From Pseudomonadota bacterium (lineage in GTDB: Bacteria; Pseudomonadota; Gammaproteobacteria; Steroidobacterales; Steroidobacteraceae), in contig JAEWAF010000071.1 in assembly GCA_023391815.1 (NCBI GenBank), positions 62,001 to 126,000 of the forward strand: 64,000 nt of DNA, written 5' to 3'. A program made the translations under genes and the position numbers. This document shows, in pieces, positions 15,076 to 23,009 of this stretch. Positions within the stretch are counted from its first letter, which is position 1, and each line of letters opens with the position of its first letter. The notes below the pieces were generated by a model. It saw only the letters and a program-made list of their open reading frames with translations, did no database searches and had not been told where the DNA came from.

Positions 15076-15609
15076 ATGTCGGTCCGACCGGTCTTGAGAA
15101 TGGGCGATCCCGTGCTGCTGCAGGTGGCGAAGCCTGTGGAGCGTTTCGATACGCCCGAGTTACACGCCCTGCTGCAGGATATGAAAGACACGATGGCCGC
15201 GCTGAACGGCGCCGGCATCGCGGCTCCGCAGATCGGCGTGTCGTTGCAGGTGGTGATCTTCGGCGTTGGCAAGAATCCGCGCTATCCGCAAGCCGAAGAA
15301 GTGCCGTTCACTCAGCTGATCAACCCGGTGCTGGAGCCGCTGACCGACGCGATGGAAGACGGTTGGGAAGGTTGTCTGTCGGTGCCGGGCATGCGCGGGC
15401 TGGTGCCCCGTTATACCAGGTTGCGTTATCGCGGGTTCGATCCCAAGGGCGAGCCCATCGATCGCACGGTGGACGGCTTCCACGCGCGCGTCGTACAACA
15501 CGAGGTCGATCACCTGCTCGGCATCCTCTATCCCATGCGCATCCGCGATCTGCGCAATTTTGGCTTCAACGAAGCTTTGTTTCCCGGTCAGCAGCTGGTC
15601 GACGACTGA
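15076..15609 (+). CDS. def: Peptide deformylase
   Basis: 177 residues from ATG 15076; a longer in-frame start at 14968 would only add a non-conserved tail across the promoter repeats. All three family motifs are present: G-A-GIAAPQIG (residues 45-54), EGCLSVPG with metal ligand Cys100, and QHEVDHL with His142, Glu143 and His146. It removes the formyl group from the initiator methionine of new proteins and acts in the cytoplasm at the ribosome. It heads a plus-strand run with succinate-semialdehyde dehydrogenase (gap 40 bases), rather than sitting beside fmt as in many relatives. Confidence 0.95.
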   Translation: MSVRPVLRMGDPVLLQVAKPVERFDTPELHALLQDMKDTMAALNGAGIAAPQIGVSLQVVIFGVGKNPRYPQAEEVPFTQLINPVLEPLTDAMEDGWEGCLSVPGMRGLVPRYTRLRYRGFDPKGEPIDRTVDGFHARVVQHEVDHLLGILYPMRIRDLRNFGFNEALFPGQQLVDD

Positions 15610-15649
15610 AGTCGCCGGCCACTGACCTTTCATTTCTTCGGAGCATTTC

Positions 15650-17128
15650 ATGGCCGCCGCCCCTCAGAGCACGCTTTCTCTTCGCGATCCGAGCCTGTTT
15701 CGTCAGCAAGCCTTCGTCGGCGGGCGCTGGGTGGATGCCGCCAGCGGCGAAGTGAAACAAGTCCTGAATCCCGCCAACGGGCAGCTCATCGGCACCGTGC
15801 CGAATTGCGGCGCCAAGGAAGCGCGGGAAGCGATCGAAGCCGCCAATACAGCGCTGCCTGAATGGCGCTCGCGTACGGCGAAGGCGCGGGCGCAGCTGCT
15901 ACGCAAGTGGTTCGATCTGATCATGGCGAATCAGGAAGATCTGGCCGTGCTCATGACGGTCGAGCAAGGCAAGCCGCTGGTGGAAAGCCGCGGCGAGATC
16001 GCGTACGGCGCGGCGTTCATCGAATGGTTTGCTGAAGAGGGCAAACGGGTTTATGGCGATGTGATTCCGGGTCACGGCCCCGACAAGCGCATCGTCGTTC
16101 TCAAGCAGCCCATCGGCGTTTGTGCCGCGATCACGCCCTGGAATTTTCCGACCGCGATGATCACCCGCAAGGTCGGCCCGGCGCTCGCGGCCGGTTGCAC
16201 GATGGTCATCAAGCCGTCCGAGCTGACCCCGTATTCAGCGCTTGCTTTGTGCGTGCTCGCCGAGAAGGCCGGCTTGCCGGCGGGCGTGATCTCGGTCGTC
16301 ACGGGCGATGCGAAGCCCATCGGTGGAGAGTTCACCAGCAACCCTCTGGTACGCAAGCTGACATTCACGGGCTCTACGCCGGTCGGCAAGCTGCTGATGT
16401 CTCAGTGCGCGGGCACGGTGAAGAAAGTCTCGTTGGAACTGGGCGGCAACGCGCCGTTCATCGTGTTCGATGATGCGGACCTCGAGCCCGCGGTCAACGG
16501 CGCGATCGCGTCGAAGTATCGCAATGCCGGTCAGACGTGTGTCTGCGCCAATCGTATCTACGTTCAGAGCGGCATCTATGACCGCTTCGCCGCGCGGCTG
16601 GCGGAGAAAGTCTCTGCAATGAAGATCGGCAATGGCTTGGATCAGGGCACGGTTATCGGACCGCTGATCGAAGACAAAGCCGTCGCGAAGGTCGAGGAGC
16701 ACGTGCGCGATGCCGTGAGCAAGGGCGCGAAAGTACTCGTTGGCGGCAAGCGCGCAGAAGGCGGCGGTCATTTCTACGTGCCGACCGTGCTCACGGACGT
16801 GAAGGCGGACATGCTGGCGATGCGCGAAGAAACATTCGGCCCGGTGGCGCCCTTGATGAAGTTCGAGACCGAGGAGGACGTCATTCGTCTGGCGAACTCC
16901 ACCGAGTTCGGTCTGGCTTCTTATTTCTACACTCGTGACATCTCGCGCGTGTGGCGCGTGGCCGAGGCGCTGGAGAGCGGCATCGTCGGCATCAACGAGG
17001 GCATCATTTCCACCGAAGTCGCCCCATTCGGCGGCGTGAAGGAAAGCGGCATCGGCCGGGAAGGATCCAAGTACGGCATCGAGGATTATCTCGAGATCAA
17101 GTATTTGTGTATCGGCGGAGTCAATTGA
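15650..17128 (+). CDS. gabD: Succinate-semialdehyde dehydrogenase (NAD(P)+)
   Basis: 492 residues, full length for the family. NAD(P)-dependent aldehyde dehydrogenase features are clear: ITPWNFP (~161-167), general-base Glu263 in SLELGGNAP, catalytic Cys297 in NAGQTCVCANR, and EETFGPVAPL near 395. Its closest resemblance is to GabD-type enzymes that oxidise succinate semialdehyde to succinate, although glutarate-semialdehyde activity is possible. No transaminase (gabT) is adjacent. Its TGA overlaps the next ATG by one base (TGATG), so the OsmC-like gene is translationally coupled. Confidence 0.85.
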   Translation: MAAAPQSTLSLRDPSLFRQQAFVGGRWVDAASGEVKQVLNPANGQLIGTVPNCGAKEAREAIEAANTALPEWRSRTAKARAQLLRKWFDLIMANQEDLAVLMTVEQGKPLVESRGEIAYGAAFIEWFAEEGKRVYGDVIPGHGPDKRIVVLKQPIGVCAAITPWNFPTAMITRKVGPALAAGCTMVIKPSELTPYSALALCVLAEKAGLPAGVISVVTGDAKPIGGEFTSNPLVRKLTFTGSTPVGKLLMSQCAGTVKKVSLELGGNAPFIVFDDADLEPAVNGAIASKYRNAGQTCVCANRIYVQSGIYDRFAARLAEKVSAMKIGNGLDQGTVIGPLIEDKAVAKVEEHVRDAVSKGAKVLVGGKRAEGGGHFYVPTVLTDVKADMLAMREETFGPVAPLMKFETEEDVIRLANSTEFGLASYFYTRDISRVWRVAEALESGIVGINEGIISTEVAPFGGVKESGIGREGSKYGIEDYLEIKYLCIGGVN

Positions 17129-17571
17129 TGAAGGCGCGGGTCAAATGGGTTCAGGACGTGATGTTCGTCGGTGAGTCCGGCTCGGGACATTCCGTCGTGA
17201 TGGACGGCGCGCCCGACGCCGGCGGCCGGAACATGGGTTTCCGGCCCATGGAAATGCTGCTGCTGGGCCTGGGCGGCTGCTCCGCCTTCGATGTGATGTT
17301 GATCTTGAAGCGTGGGCGCGAGGCGGTGACCGATTGCGTCGTCGACATCGACGCCGAGCGCGCCACGACCGACCCGAAGGTCTTCACCAAGATTCAGATG
17401 CACTACACCGTGACGGGTCACGCCCTCGACCGCAAGAAAGTCGAGCGCGCGGTGGCCTTGTCAGCTGAGAAATATTGCTCGGCCAGCGCCATCCTGGCGA
17501 AGACCGCCGAGCTGACTCACACCATCACTCTGATCGAGTCTCAACCCACTTCCACGGGAGCAACGGCATGA
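17128..17571 (+). CDS. OsmC family protein, YhfA-like
   Basis: 147 residues with the two redox cysteines of the OsmC/Ohr fold at Cys51 (LGLGGCSAFDV) and Cys117 (AEKYCSASA). The second motif and the PMEMLLLGLGGC stretch resemble the YhfA branch, not Ohr. OsmC proteins reduce organic hydroperoxides in the cytoplasm; activity of the YhfA branch is less clear. The start is fixed by the one-base overlap with gabD, and the stop overlaps the next OsmC gene by an ATGA. Confidence 0.85.
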   Translation: MKARVKWVQDVMFVGESGSGHSVVMDGAPDAGGRNMGFRPMEMLLLGLGGCSAFDVMLILKRGREAVTDCVVDIDAERATTDPKVFTKIQMHYTVTGHALDRKKVERAVALSAEKYCSASAILAKTAELTHTITLIESQPTSTGATA

Positions 17572-17999
17572 AACGCACAGCATCCGCCGTCTGGACAGGC
17601 GGCCTGAAAGACGGCAAGGGTTCGATTTCCACCGAAAGCGGTGTGCTCAGCAACACTCAATATTCCTTTTCCACCCGCTTCGAGGAAGGCAAAGGCACCA
17701 ACCCCGAAGAGCTGATCGCCGCTGCTCACGCGGGCTGTTTCAGCATGGCTCTGTCTGCTCAGCTCGGCACTGAGAACCGGACGGCGGAAAAGATCGAGAC
17801 TGAGGCTGCGGTGACGTTGCTGAAAACCGATGCCGGCTTCACCGTCACCGCCGTGCACCTGAAAGTCCGCGCCAAGGTCCCCGGCGCCACCCCTCCCGAT
17901 TTCCAAAAAGCCGCCGAAGCCGCCAAAGCCGGCTGCCCCATCTCCCGCCTGCTCAAGGCGGAGATCACGATGGAGGCGAAGCTGGAGGGGTGGACTTGA
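17568..17999 (+). CDS. OsmC family peroxiredoxin
   Basis: 143 residues from ATG 17568, which overlaps the previous stop (ATGA); longer in-frame starts would lie inside the upstream gene. Cys57 (AAHAGCFSMAL) and Cys123 (AKAGCPISRLL) are the peroxidatic and resolving pair, and the R-F-x-x-G-x-G-T-N-P-E-E-L stretch before Cys57 is characteristic of true OsmC. It should reduce organic hydroperoxides with a thiol donor. Together with its partner it forms a tandem of two different OsmC branches behind an aldehyde dehydrogenase, suggesting an oxidative or aldehyde stress role (inference). Confidence 0.88.
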   Translation: MKRTASAVWTGGLKDGKGSISTESGVLSNTQYSFSTRFEEGKGTNPEELIAAAHAGCFSMALSAQLGTENRTAEKIETEAAVTLLKTDAGFTVTAVHLKVRAKVPGATPPDFQKAAEAAKAGCPISRLLKAEITMEAKLEGWT

Positions 18000-18007
18000 T
18001 GGACCGA

Positions 18008-18029
18008 CGTTAGCTCTTCGGAGCTAACG
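18008..18029. terminator. 9-bp hairpin with UUCG loop between convergent genes
   Basis: CGTTAGCTC-TTCG-GAGCTAACG is a perfect stem on a very stable tetraloop, starting nine bases after the OsmC stop and covering the last codons of the opposing gene. Only short T-runs follow, so it is a plausible but not textbook terminator for the plus-strand operon. Confidence 0.5.
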
Positions 18030-18879
18030 CCTCTTGCAAGCTCGCCGCAGTCAACAAGCGATCGCCGATTGCATCCAGCTCCTCAACAGAGCTGGATGCC
18101 AGTCTTTCTCTCACATCCTCGCTCAGCCCACCGAATCGTGCTGCCAGCAGGCGCTGGATGATGGCAAGGCGGCCCTGGGTTCGACCTTCGGCCACATAGT
18201 GCTTGGCAAAATCGCTCTGATATTCGTATTTGAATGGAAGCGCCATAGTTTCCGACAGGGCCTTACGGACCGCGTCGCTCACTGAGTTCATCACCAGATC
18301 AAGATATAACTTGGACCGGTCAGCGTCGAGCCCGGCGCTGACCCCTTGGGCAAGAGTGGCAATCCGCGCCGCCTTCATCACATCGGCATCATGCGCATGA
18401 GCAATGGCTGACAGAACGGCCAACTCGGGATCGTTTGCTGCATCCGCGCCATCGATCACACACGGAACCGTTTCGGGACTGAGTACTTGCGGAGCAAACA
18501 AATTGTTACAGCCCAGTTCTACCGGCTTGGCCGCCCAGCGCGCTACAGCGGGATCTGAGCAAACGACGAGCAAACAAACAGGACAGCGCCAACGCGCGCG
18601 CAAGCTGGTGGCATACACCGGCCACGCGAACCGCTTCTGCGCGTCACGCCCAAGTTGCACCTCGACGACGATGCCGTACCGCTGCCCGCGGGACGACAGC
18701 GATAGCACAAGATCCGCGCGATATTCCGTGGGCTGTATGTCCGTCAGATCCGCGCACTCGATCTTCACGTCCGTGTCCGCGGGCAACGGGACGCCCAATG
18801 CGTCGCGCATCAATTTCGGCGCGAGTTGCGGACGGTTGCGGAAGAGATGGACCAGGGCTTCGTGTTGTTGTGATGGCAT
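18010..18879 (-). CDS. Rpn/PD-(D/E)XK nuclease-like protein with DUF4351-like tail
   Basis: 289 residues from ATG 18879 (a TTG two codons earlier is possible). YRADLVLSL followed by GIVVEVQLGRD (~53-80) gives the D...E-x-Q pattern of PD-(D/E)XK nucleases of the Rpn ('recombination-promoting nuclease/putative transposase') group. The last ~55 residues, RLLAARFGGLSEDVRERLAS, resemble DUF4351, which often ends such proteins. Members are frequently horizontally spread; no transposon ends are visible here. The upstream region is unusually AT-rich, with the 12-bp palindrome AATTTTAAAATT near 18922. Cellular role unknown. Confidence 0.65.
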   Translation of the reverse strand: MPSQQHEALVHLFRNRPQLAPKLMRDALGVPLPADTDVKIECADLTDIQPTEYRADLVLSLSSRGQRYGIVVEVQLGRDAQKRFAWPVYATSLRARWRCPVCLLVVCSDPAVARWAAKPVELGCNNLFAPQVLSPETVPCVIDGADAANDPELAVLSAIAHAHDADVMKAARIATLAQGVSAGLDADRSKLYLDLVMNSVSDAVRKALSETMALPFKYEYQSDFAKHYVAEGRTQGRLAIIQRLLAARFGGLSEDVRERLASSSVEELDAIGDRLLTAASLQEALAPKS

Positions 18880-18945
18880 GGACAAAGCGTAATGCCATCA
18901 CTGCGGGGACCGTGACCTGAATTTTAAAATTAAGAAACGATCGCG

Positions 18946-20127
18946 TTACGAAAGTGTGCGCCGAATCCACAGATAACACAGCAGCGCGAGCGACGCGCCG
19001 GCGGCCATGATGGCGGCGAGGGTGTGGACAGCGCCGTCGTTGAAAACAGCGACGGCGATGCCGGCGCAAGTGGTGAGCGCGGATTGGGTGGCACCCATCA
19101 ACGCCGATGCGGTGCCGGCGGCGCGGCCGTGAGGGGCGAGAGCGAGGGCGGAGACATTGGGACCAACGCGGCCGACGGTGACGAAGAAAAGCAGCTGCAG
19201 ACCCACCACCACGTAGAGCGGCAAAGCAAACCACAAGCTCAGCGCCAGCAGGGCAAAGCCGAGCAGCGGCGACGCCCAAATATATCGACCGAGCACCTGA
19301 CGAGGCGTCAGGGTCCGCAGCGCCCGCATGTTCAACACGCTCGCCGACATGAACGCCAGCCCATTCAAGCCGATGAGCGCACCGAACTGCTGCGCCGACA
19401 GCCCATAGTTCTCGGTGATGACCTTGGGCGCGCCAGTCACGTAACAAAACATCGAGCCCATCGAAAACCCGAGCAACAACGAGAACGCCATGAACTGCCG
19501 ATCCCGACTCAACCGTCCATAGTTGCGAAGAATGTCACCAAAACTCACGCTGGCATCGCGAGTCACATTGGACTCCGTGAGCACCCGATGCATGGTCAGC
19601 ATCAGAGTCAACGCAAGCGCCGCTTGCACGATGAACGTCGCACGCCAGCCGAAGTGAGTCACGATGACCCCACCCACCGCGGGCGCGAGCACCGGCCCTA
19701 AAGCGACGATCATGGTAAGCGTAGTAAACGCACGAGCCGCCTCGTGAGGCTCGCACCGATCACGCACGATCGCGCGACCGATCACCAACCCGGCGCAACC
19801 ACCCAGCGCCTGCACGATACGCATCACAGTCAGCATGGTCATGTTGACCGCCAACGAGCATCCGAGCGCGCCGATCATATAGACGGCAAACCCGACGTAC
19901 AGCGGCGGCTTGCGACCGAAACGATCGCTGATCGGCCCATAGAACAGCTGGCCGACCGCAATGCCGATGATGAACGCCGCCATCGTGACTTCGACGCCAC
20001 GCGCGGCGAACTCGTCCTCGATGACGGGAAAGCCGGGCAGATACATATCGATCGAGACCGGCCCGACGGCGGTCATCGCAGCGACAAGAATCAACCAGCC
20101 GGGTAATCGACGCGACGCTCGGCTCAC
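18946..20127 (-). CDS. MFS drug-resistance transporter, Bcr/CflA type
   Basis: 393 residues with about twelve hydrophobic segments. The N-terminus SIDMYLPGFPVI (~25-36) and the loop motif GPISDRFGRKPPLY (~64-77) are typical of Bcr/CflA proton antiporters that export drugs, sulfonamides or cysteine-related compounds. It starts with GTG overlapping the fghA stop (GTGA, 4 bases), so it is translated by coupling to the formaldehyde detoxification genes. That is an unusual partner and suggests export of a product or stressor linked to that pathway (inference). Confidence 0.85.
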   Translation of the reverse strand: MSRASRRLPGWLILVAAMTAVGPVSIDMYLPGFPVIEDEFAARGVEVTMAAFIIGIAVGQLFYGPISDRFGRKPPLYVGFAVYMIGALGCSLAVNMTMLTVMRIVQALGGCAGLVIGRAIVRDRCEPHEAARAFTTLTMIVALGPVLAPAVGGVIVTHFGWRATFIVQAALALTLMLTMHRVLTESNVTRDASVSFGDILRNYGRLSRDRQFMAFSLLLGFSMGSMFCYVTGAPKVITENYGLSAQQFGALIGLNGLAFMSASVLNMRALRTLTPRQVLGRYIWASPLLGFALLALSLWFALPLYVVVGLQLLFFVTVGRVGPNVSALALAPHGRAAGTASALMGATQSALTTCAGIAVAVFNDGAVHTLAAIMAAGASLALLCYLWIRRTLS

Positions 20128-20969
20128 GAAGAAATCAGGTGCCTCGCGTGATGCCGCAGATGGTCTTCCATGAACGTGGAAATGAAGTAATAGCCGTGGT
20201 CGTAGCCGGGATGCATTCGGAATTGCAGCTCACTGCCCGACTCGCGAACGGCATCCGCGAACAGATCGGGCTTCAGTTGTTCGGTCAGGAATTTATCGCG
20301 AGCGCCCTGGTCGATGAGGATGGGCCGTGCATAGTGGCTCGAGCGGATCAGCTCGCTGGCGTCATATTGCCGCCATTGTTCGCGGTCCTCGCCCAAATAT
20401 CCGGTGAACGCCTTCTCGCCCCAGGGGCATTGCATGGGCGCCGAGATCGGCGCGAACGCCGACACCGAAAGATATTGATCGCGATTACGCAAAGCGCACA
20501 CCAGCGCGCCGTGCCCGCCCATGGAGTGACCGAAGATTCCCTGACGATCCGCGCTGCCCGAGCCCAGCGATTGAACGAGCTCCGGCAACTCCTTCGTGAC
20601 ATAGCTGTACATACGATAGTTCTGCGCCCACGGCTCCTGAGTGGCATCGACATAGAATCCGGCGCCAAGCCCGAAGTCCCAATTCGCATCGTCGCCCGGA
20701 TGCCGCACCTTGCGCGGGCTGGTATCCGGCGCCACCAACATCAATCCCAGTTCAGCGGCGACCCGTTGCGCGCCGGCCTTGGTCATGAATGTTTCTTCCG
20801 TGCAAGTAAGGCCGGCGAGGTAGTACAGCACCGGCACCTTGCCCTGGTCCACCTGCGGCGGCAGGTACACGGAAAAACGCATCTCCGTGCGACACTCGCG
20901 CGACTCGTGCGAATAGAAACGCATCCAGCCACCGAAACAGGCGTGCTCCGAAAGCAGATTGAGTGTCAT
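20124..20969 (-). CDS. fghA: S-formylglutathione hydrolase
   Basis: 281 residues, the normal length. An esterase-D-type alpha/beta hydrolase: LYYLAGLTCTEETF (~48-61) is a family hallmark, GHSMGGHGAL carries the nucleophile Ser, and HPGYDHGYYFISTF near the C-terminus supplies the His. It hydrolyses S-formylglutathione to formate and glutathione, the second step of glutathione-dependent formaldehyde oxidation. It lies 27 bases downstream of adhC, the first-step enzyme, on the same strand. Confidence 0.95.
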   Translation of the reverse strand: MTLNLLSEHACFGGWMRFYSHESRECRTEMRFSVYLPPQVDQGKVPVLYYLAGLTCTEETFMTKAGAQRVAAELGLMLVAPDTSPRKVRHPGDDANWDFGLGAGFYVDATQEPWAQNYRMYSYVTKELPELVQSLGSGSADRQGIFGHSMGGHGALVCALRNRDQYLSVSAFAPISAPMQCPWGEKAFTGYLGEDREQWRQYDASELIRSSHYARPILIDQGARDKFLTEQLKPDLFADAVRESGSELQFRMHPGYDHGYYFISTFMEDHLRHHARHLISS

Positions 20970-20996
20970 GACGGCCGCCCTCTTGCGAAAGTTGAC

Positions 20997-22106
20997 TCAA
21001 TAGATCACCACCGAACGGATCGACTCGCCCGAGTGCATCAGATCGAACGCCCGGTTGATGTCTTCGAGCGGCATCCGGTGAGTGATCAGCTCGTCGATCT
21101 TGATCTTGCCATCCATGTACCAGTCGACGATCTTCGGCACGTCGGTGCGGCCACGCGCGCCACCGAAAGCCGTGCCCTTCCACACGCGCCCCGTCACCAG
21201 CTGGAACGGTCGCGTCTTGATTTCCTGACCGGCGCCGGCGACGCCGATGATGATCGATTCGCCCCAACCGCGATGACAGCATTCGAGCGCCTGGCGCATC
21301 AGATCGACATTGCCGACACACTCGAAGCTGTAGTCGGCGCCACCGTCGGTAAGCGACACCAGATAAGGCACCAGATCGCCCTGCACTTCCTTCGGGTTGA
21401 CGAAGTGGGTCATGCCGAACTGCTCAGCCAGCGCCTTGCGCGCGGGATTGATGTCCACACCGACGATCTTATTGGCGCCGGCAAGACGCGCGCCTTGAAT
21501 CACATTCAAACCGATGCCGCCCAACCCGAAGACCACGACGTTCGCGCCCGGCTCGACCTTGGCGGTGTTGATGACCGCGCCGATGCCGGTCGTGACGCCG
21601 CAGCCGATGTAGCAAACCTTGTCGAAGGGCGCGTCCTCGCGGATCTTCGCCAGCGCGATCTCGGGCATCACCGTGAAGTTGGAGAACGTGGAGCAGCCCA
21701 TGTAGTGATGCACCATGTCCTTACCGATGGAAAAGCGGCTGGTGCCGTCCGGCATCACGCCCTTGCCCTGGGTCGCGCGAATGGCCGTGCACAGATTGGT
21801 CTTTTGGGACAGGCACGACTTACATTGCCGACATTCCGGCGTGTACAGCGGAATGACGTGATCGCCTTTCTTCAACGTGGTCACGCCACGGCCGACATCG
21901 ACCACCACGCCGGCGCCTTCATGACCGAAGATGGCCGGAAACAAGCCTTCCGGATCGGCGCCCGAGCGGGTGAACTCGTCGGTATGACAGACCCCCGACG
22001 CCTTGATCTCCACGAGCACTTCACCCTCGCGCGGCCCATCCAGATCCAGGGTCATGACTTCGAGAGGCTTGCCAGCGGCAAGAGCGACGGCGGCGCGGGT
22101 TTTCAT
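20997..22106 (-). CDS. adhC: S-(hydroxymethyl)glutathione dehydrogenase / class III alcohol dehydrogenase
   Basis: 369 residues. The catalytic-zinc Cys appears in SGVCHTDEF and the GHEGAG helix follows; the structural-zinc loop is C-x-x-C-x-x-C-x7-C (CRQCKSC...LC), and FGLGGIGLNVIQGA binds NAD. It oxidises S-hydroxymethylglutathione, the spontaneous formaldehyde adduct, to S-formylglutathione, and may also reduce S-nitrosoglutathione. It is first in a minus-strand unit adhC-fghA-MFS. No frmR-type regulator is beside it. Confidence 0.95.
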   Translation of the reverse strand: MKTRAAVALAAGKPLEVMTLDLDGPREGEVLVEIKASGVCHTDEFTRSGADPEGLFPAIFGHEGAGVVVDVGRGVTTLKKGDHVIPLYTPECRQCKSCLSQKTNLCTAIRATQGKGVMPDGTSRFSIGKDMVHHYMGCSTFSNFTVMPEIALAKIREDAPFDKVCYIGCGVTTGIGAVINTAKVEPGANVVVFGLGGIGLNVIQGARLAGANKIVGVDINPARKALAEQFGMTHFVNPKEVQGDLVPYLVSLTDGGADYSFECVGNVDLMRQALECCHRGWGESIIIGVAGAGQEIKTRPFQLVTGRVWKGTAFGGARGRTDVPKIVDWYMDGKIKIDELITHRMPLEDINRAFDLMHSGESIRSVVIY

Positions 22107-22173
22107 AGCAGAGCTGGTTTTATTGCTTGGGGCCCGGGATTGTCCTCCTTCGAGCGAGGTCGCGCCACCGAAG

Positions 22174-22983
22174 CTAGAAGCTCAGACGCACCTGAAGGAC
22201 CGCGCCGTCGTCGACAACCTGCACCGCCACCGTCGGCGCGGGCGTCGACGAGGAGGGCGACAATCCCATGAAAGCATCGTTGAAGAACGATGCAATGAAA
22301 TTGCCGAGCGCCATGCTCACGAGCGTGTCCGACGGAAAATGCCAACCCGATTCGATGCGAGCCCAGGCAGTGCCGAATGTGAGCGCGTGCAATCCGACAT
22401 CGAGCGCCGTGCGCGTGCCGTCCGACATTTCTATCGATTGCAAATTGCGAGATGCGAGTCGTGTATGAACCGCCGACGACGATACGTGACCGGAAGGCAT
22501 GCTCTCGTCATCGGCGCCGTTCGGCCGCTCGCGAGCGGTCGCGCTCTTCAGCCCGTTGGTGATCTCACCCGTGACACCCACCGCGACCGCGTCCACCAAT
22601 GTTCCCTTGAGCTTGTTGAGCAGCCATCGGCCGGCCTCCGGGCCGCTCGGGGTCGCGACGATAGTGACGTAATCGGCGACGCTGGACGCGGTGCGCAGAT
22701 CGTCGCTCCACTGCTCGGCGCTTTGTTGTGAGCCGAAAATCGGCGTGTTGTCGCGCGCCCAGTCGGAAGTGCGTCGATCGAAGTTGTCGATTTGAAATGC
22801 CGCCGCGCCGATCAATGGTCCCCAGGTCCAGGGATCTTTCGCGGCATTCGCAGCGGATTCGCGGACCCGCGGCCAGCCCGGCGCCACCGTGGCCTGTTCA
22901 CCCCACCCTTTGCCGTTCGGCAGCGTGGCACATCCGGACAACAGCAACGACACGCACAACACGATCGCAGAGCGTGATGACAT
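22174..22983 (-). CDS. PAP2-superfamily phosphatase lipoprotein
   Basis: 269 residues from ATG 22983; a GTG three codons earlier is possible. The N-terminus is a lipoprotein signal ending LLLSGC, with Cys about 17 residues in. The three PAP2 phosphatase motifs are present: K-S-x-x-x-x-x-RP (~155), MPSGH (~168) and R-I-x-SGWHFPSD (~216). It should be a membrane-anchored, periplasm-facing phosphatase acting on lipid phosphates or undecaprenyl pyrophosphate. It starts 27 bases after the efflux permease gene and is probably co-transcribed with the pump operon. Confidence 0.8.
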   Translation of the reverse strand: MSSRSAIVLCVSLLLSGCATLPNGKGWGEQATVAPGWPRVRESAANAAKDPWTWGPLIGAAAFQIDNFDRRTSDWARDNTPIFGSQQSAEQWSDDLRTASSVADYVTIVATPSGPEAGRWLLNKLKGTLVDAVAVGVTGEITNGLKSATARERPNGADDESMPSGHVSSSAVHTRLASRNLQSIEMSDGTRTALDVGLHALTFGTAWARIESGWHFPSDTLVSMALGNFIASFFNDAFMGLSPSSSTPAPTVAVQVVDDGAVLQVRLSF

Positions 22984-23009
22984 GAGGGGCACCCATCAGG
23001 GCCTGATCC

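Noticed and set aside
20139..22271. A 710-codon plus-strand frame
   Set aside because: Antisense to fghA and adhC, which are complete and full of conserved motifs.
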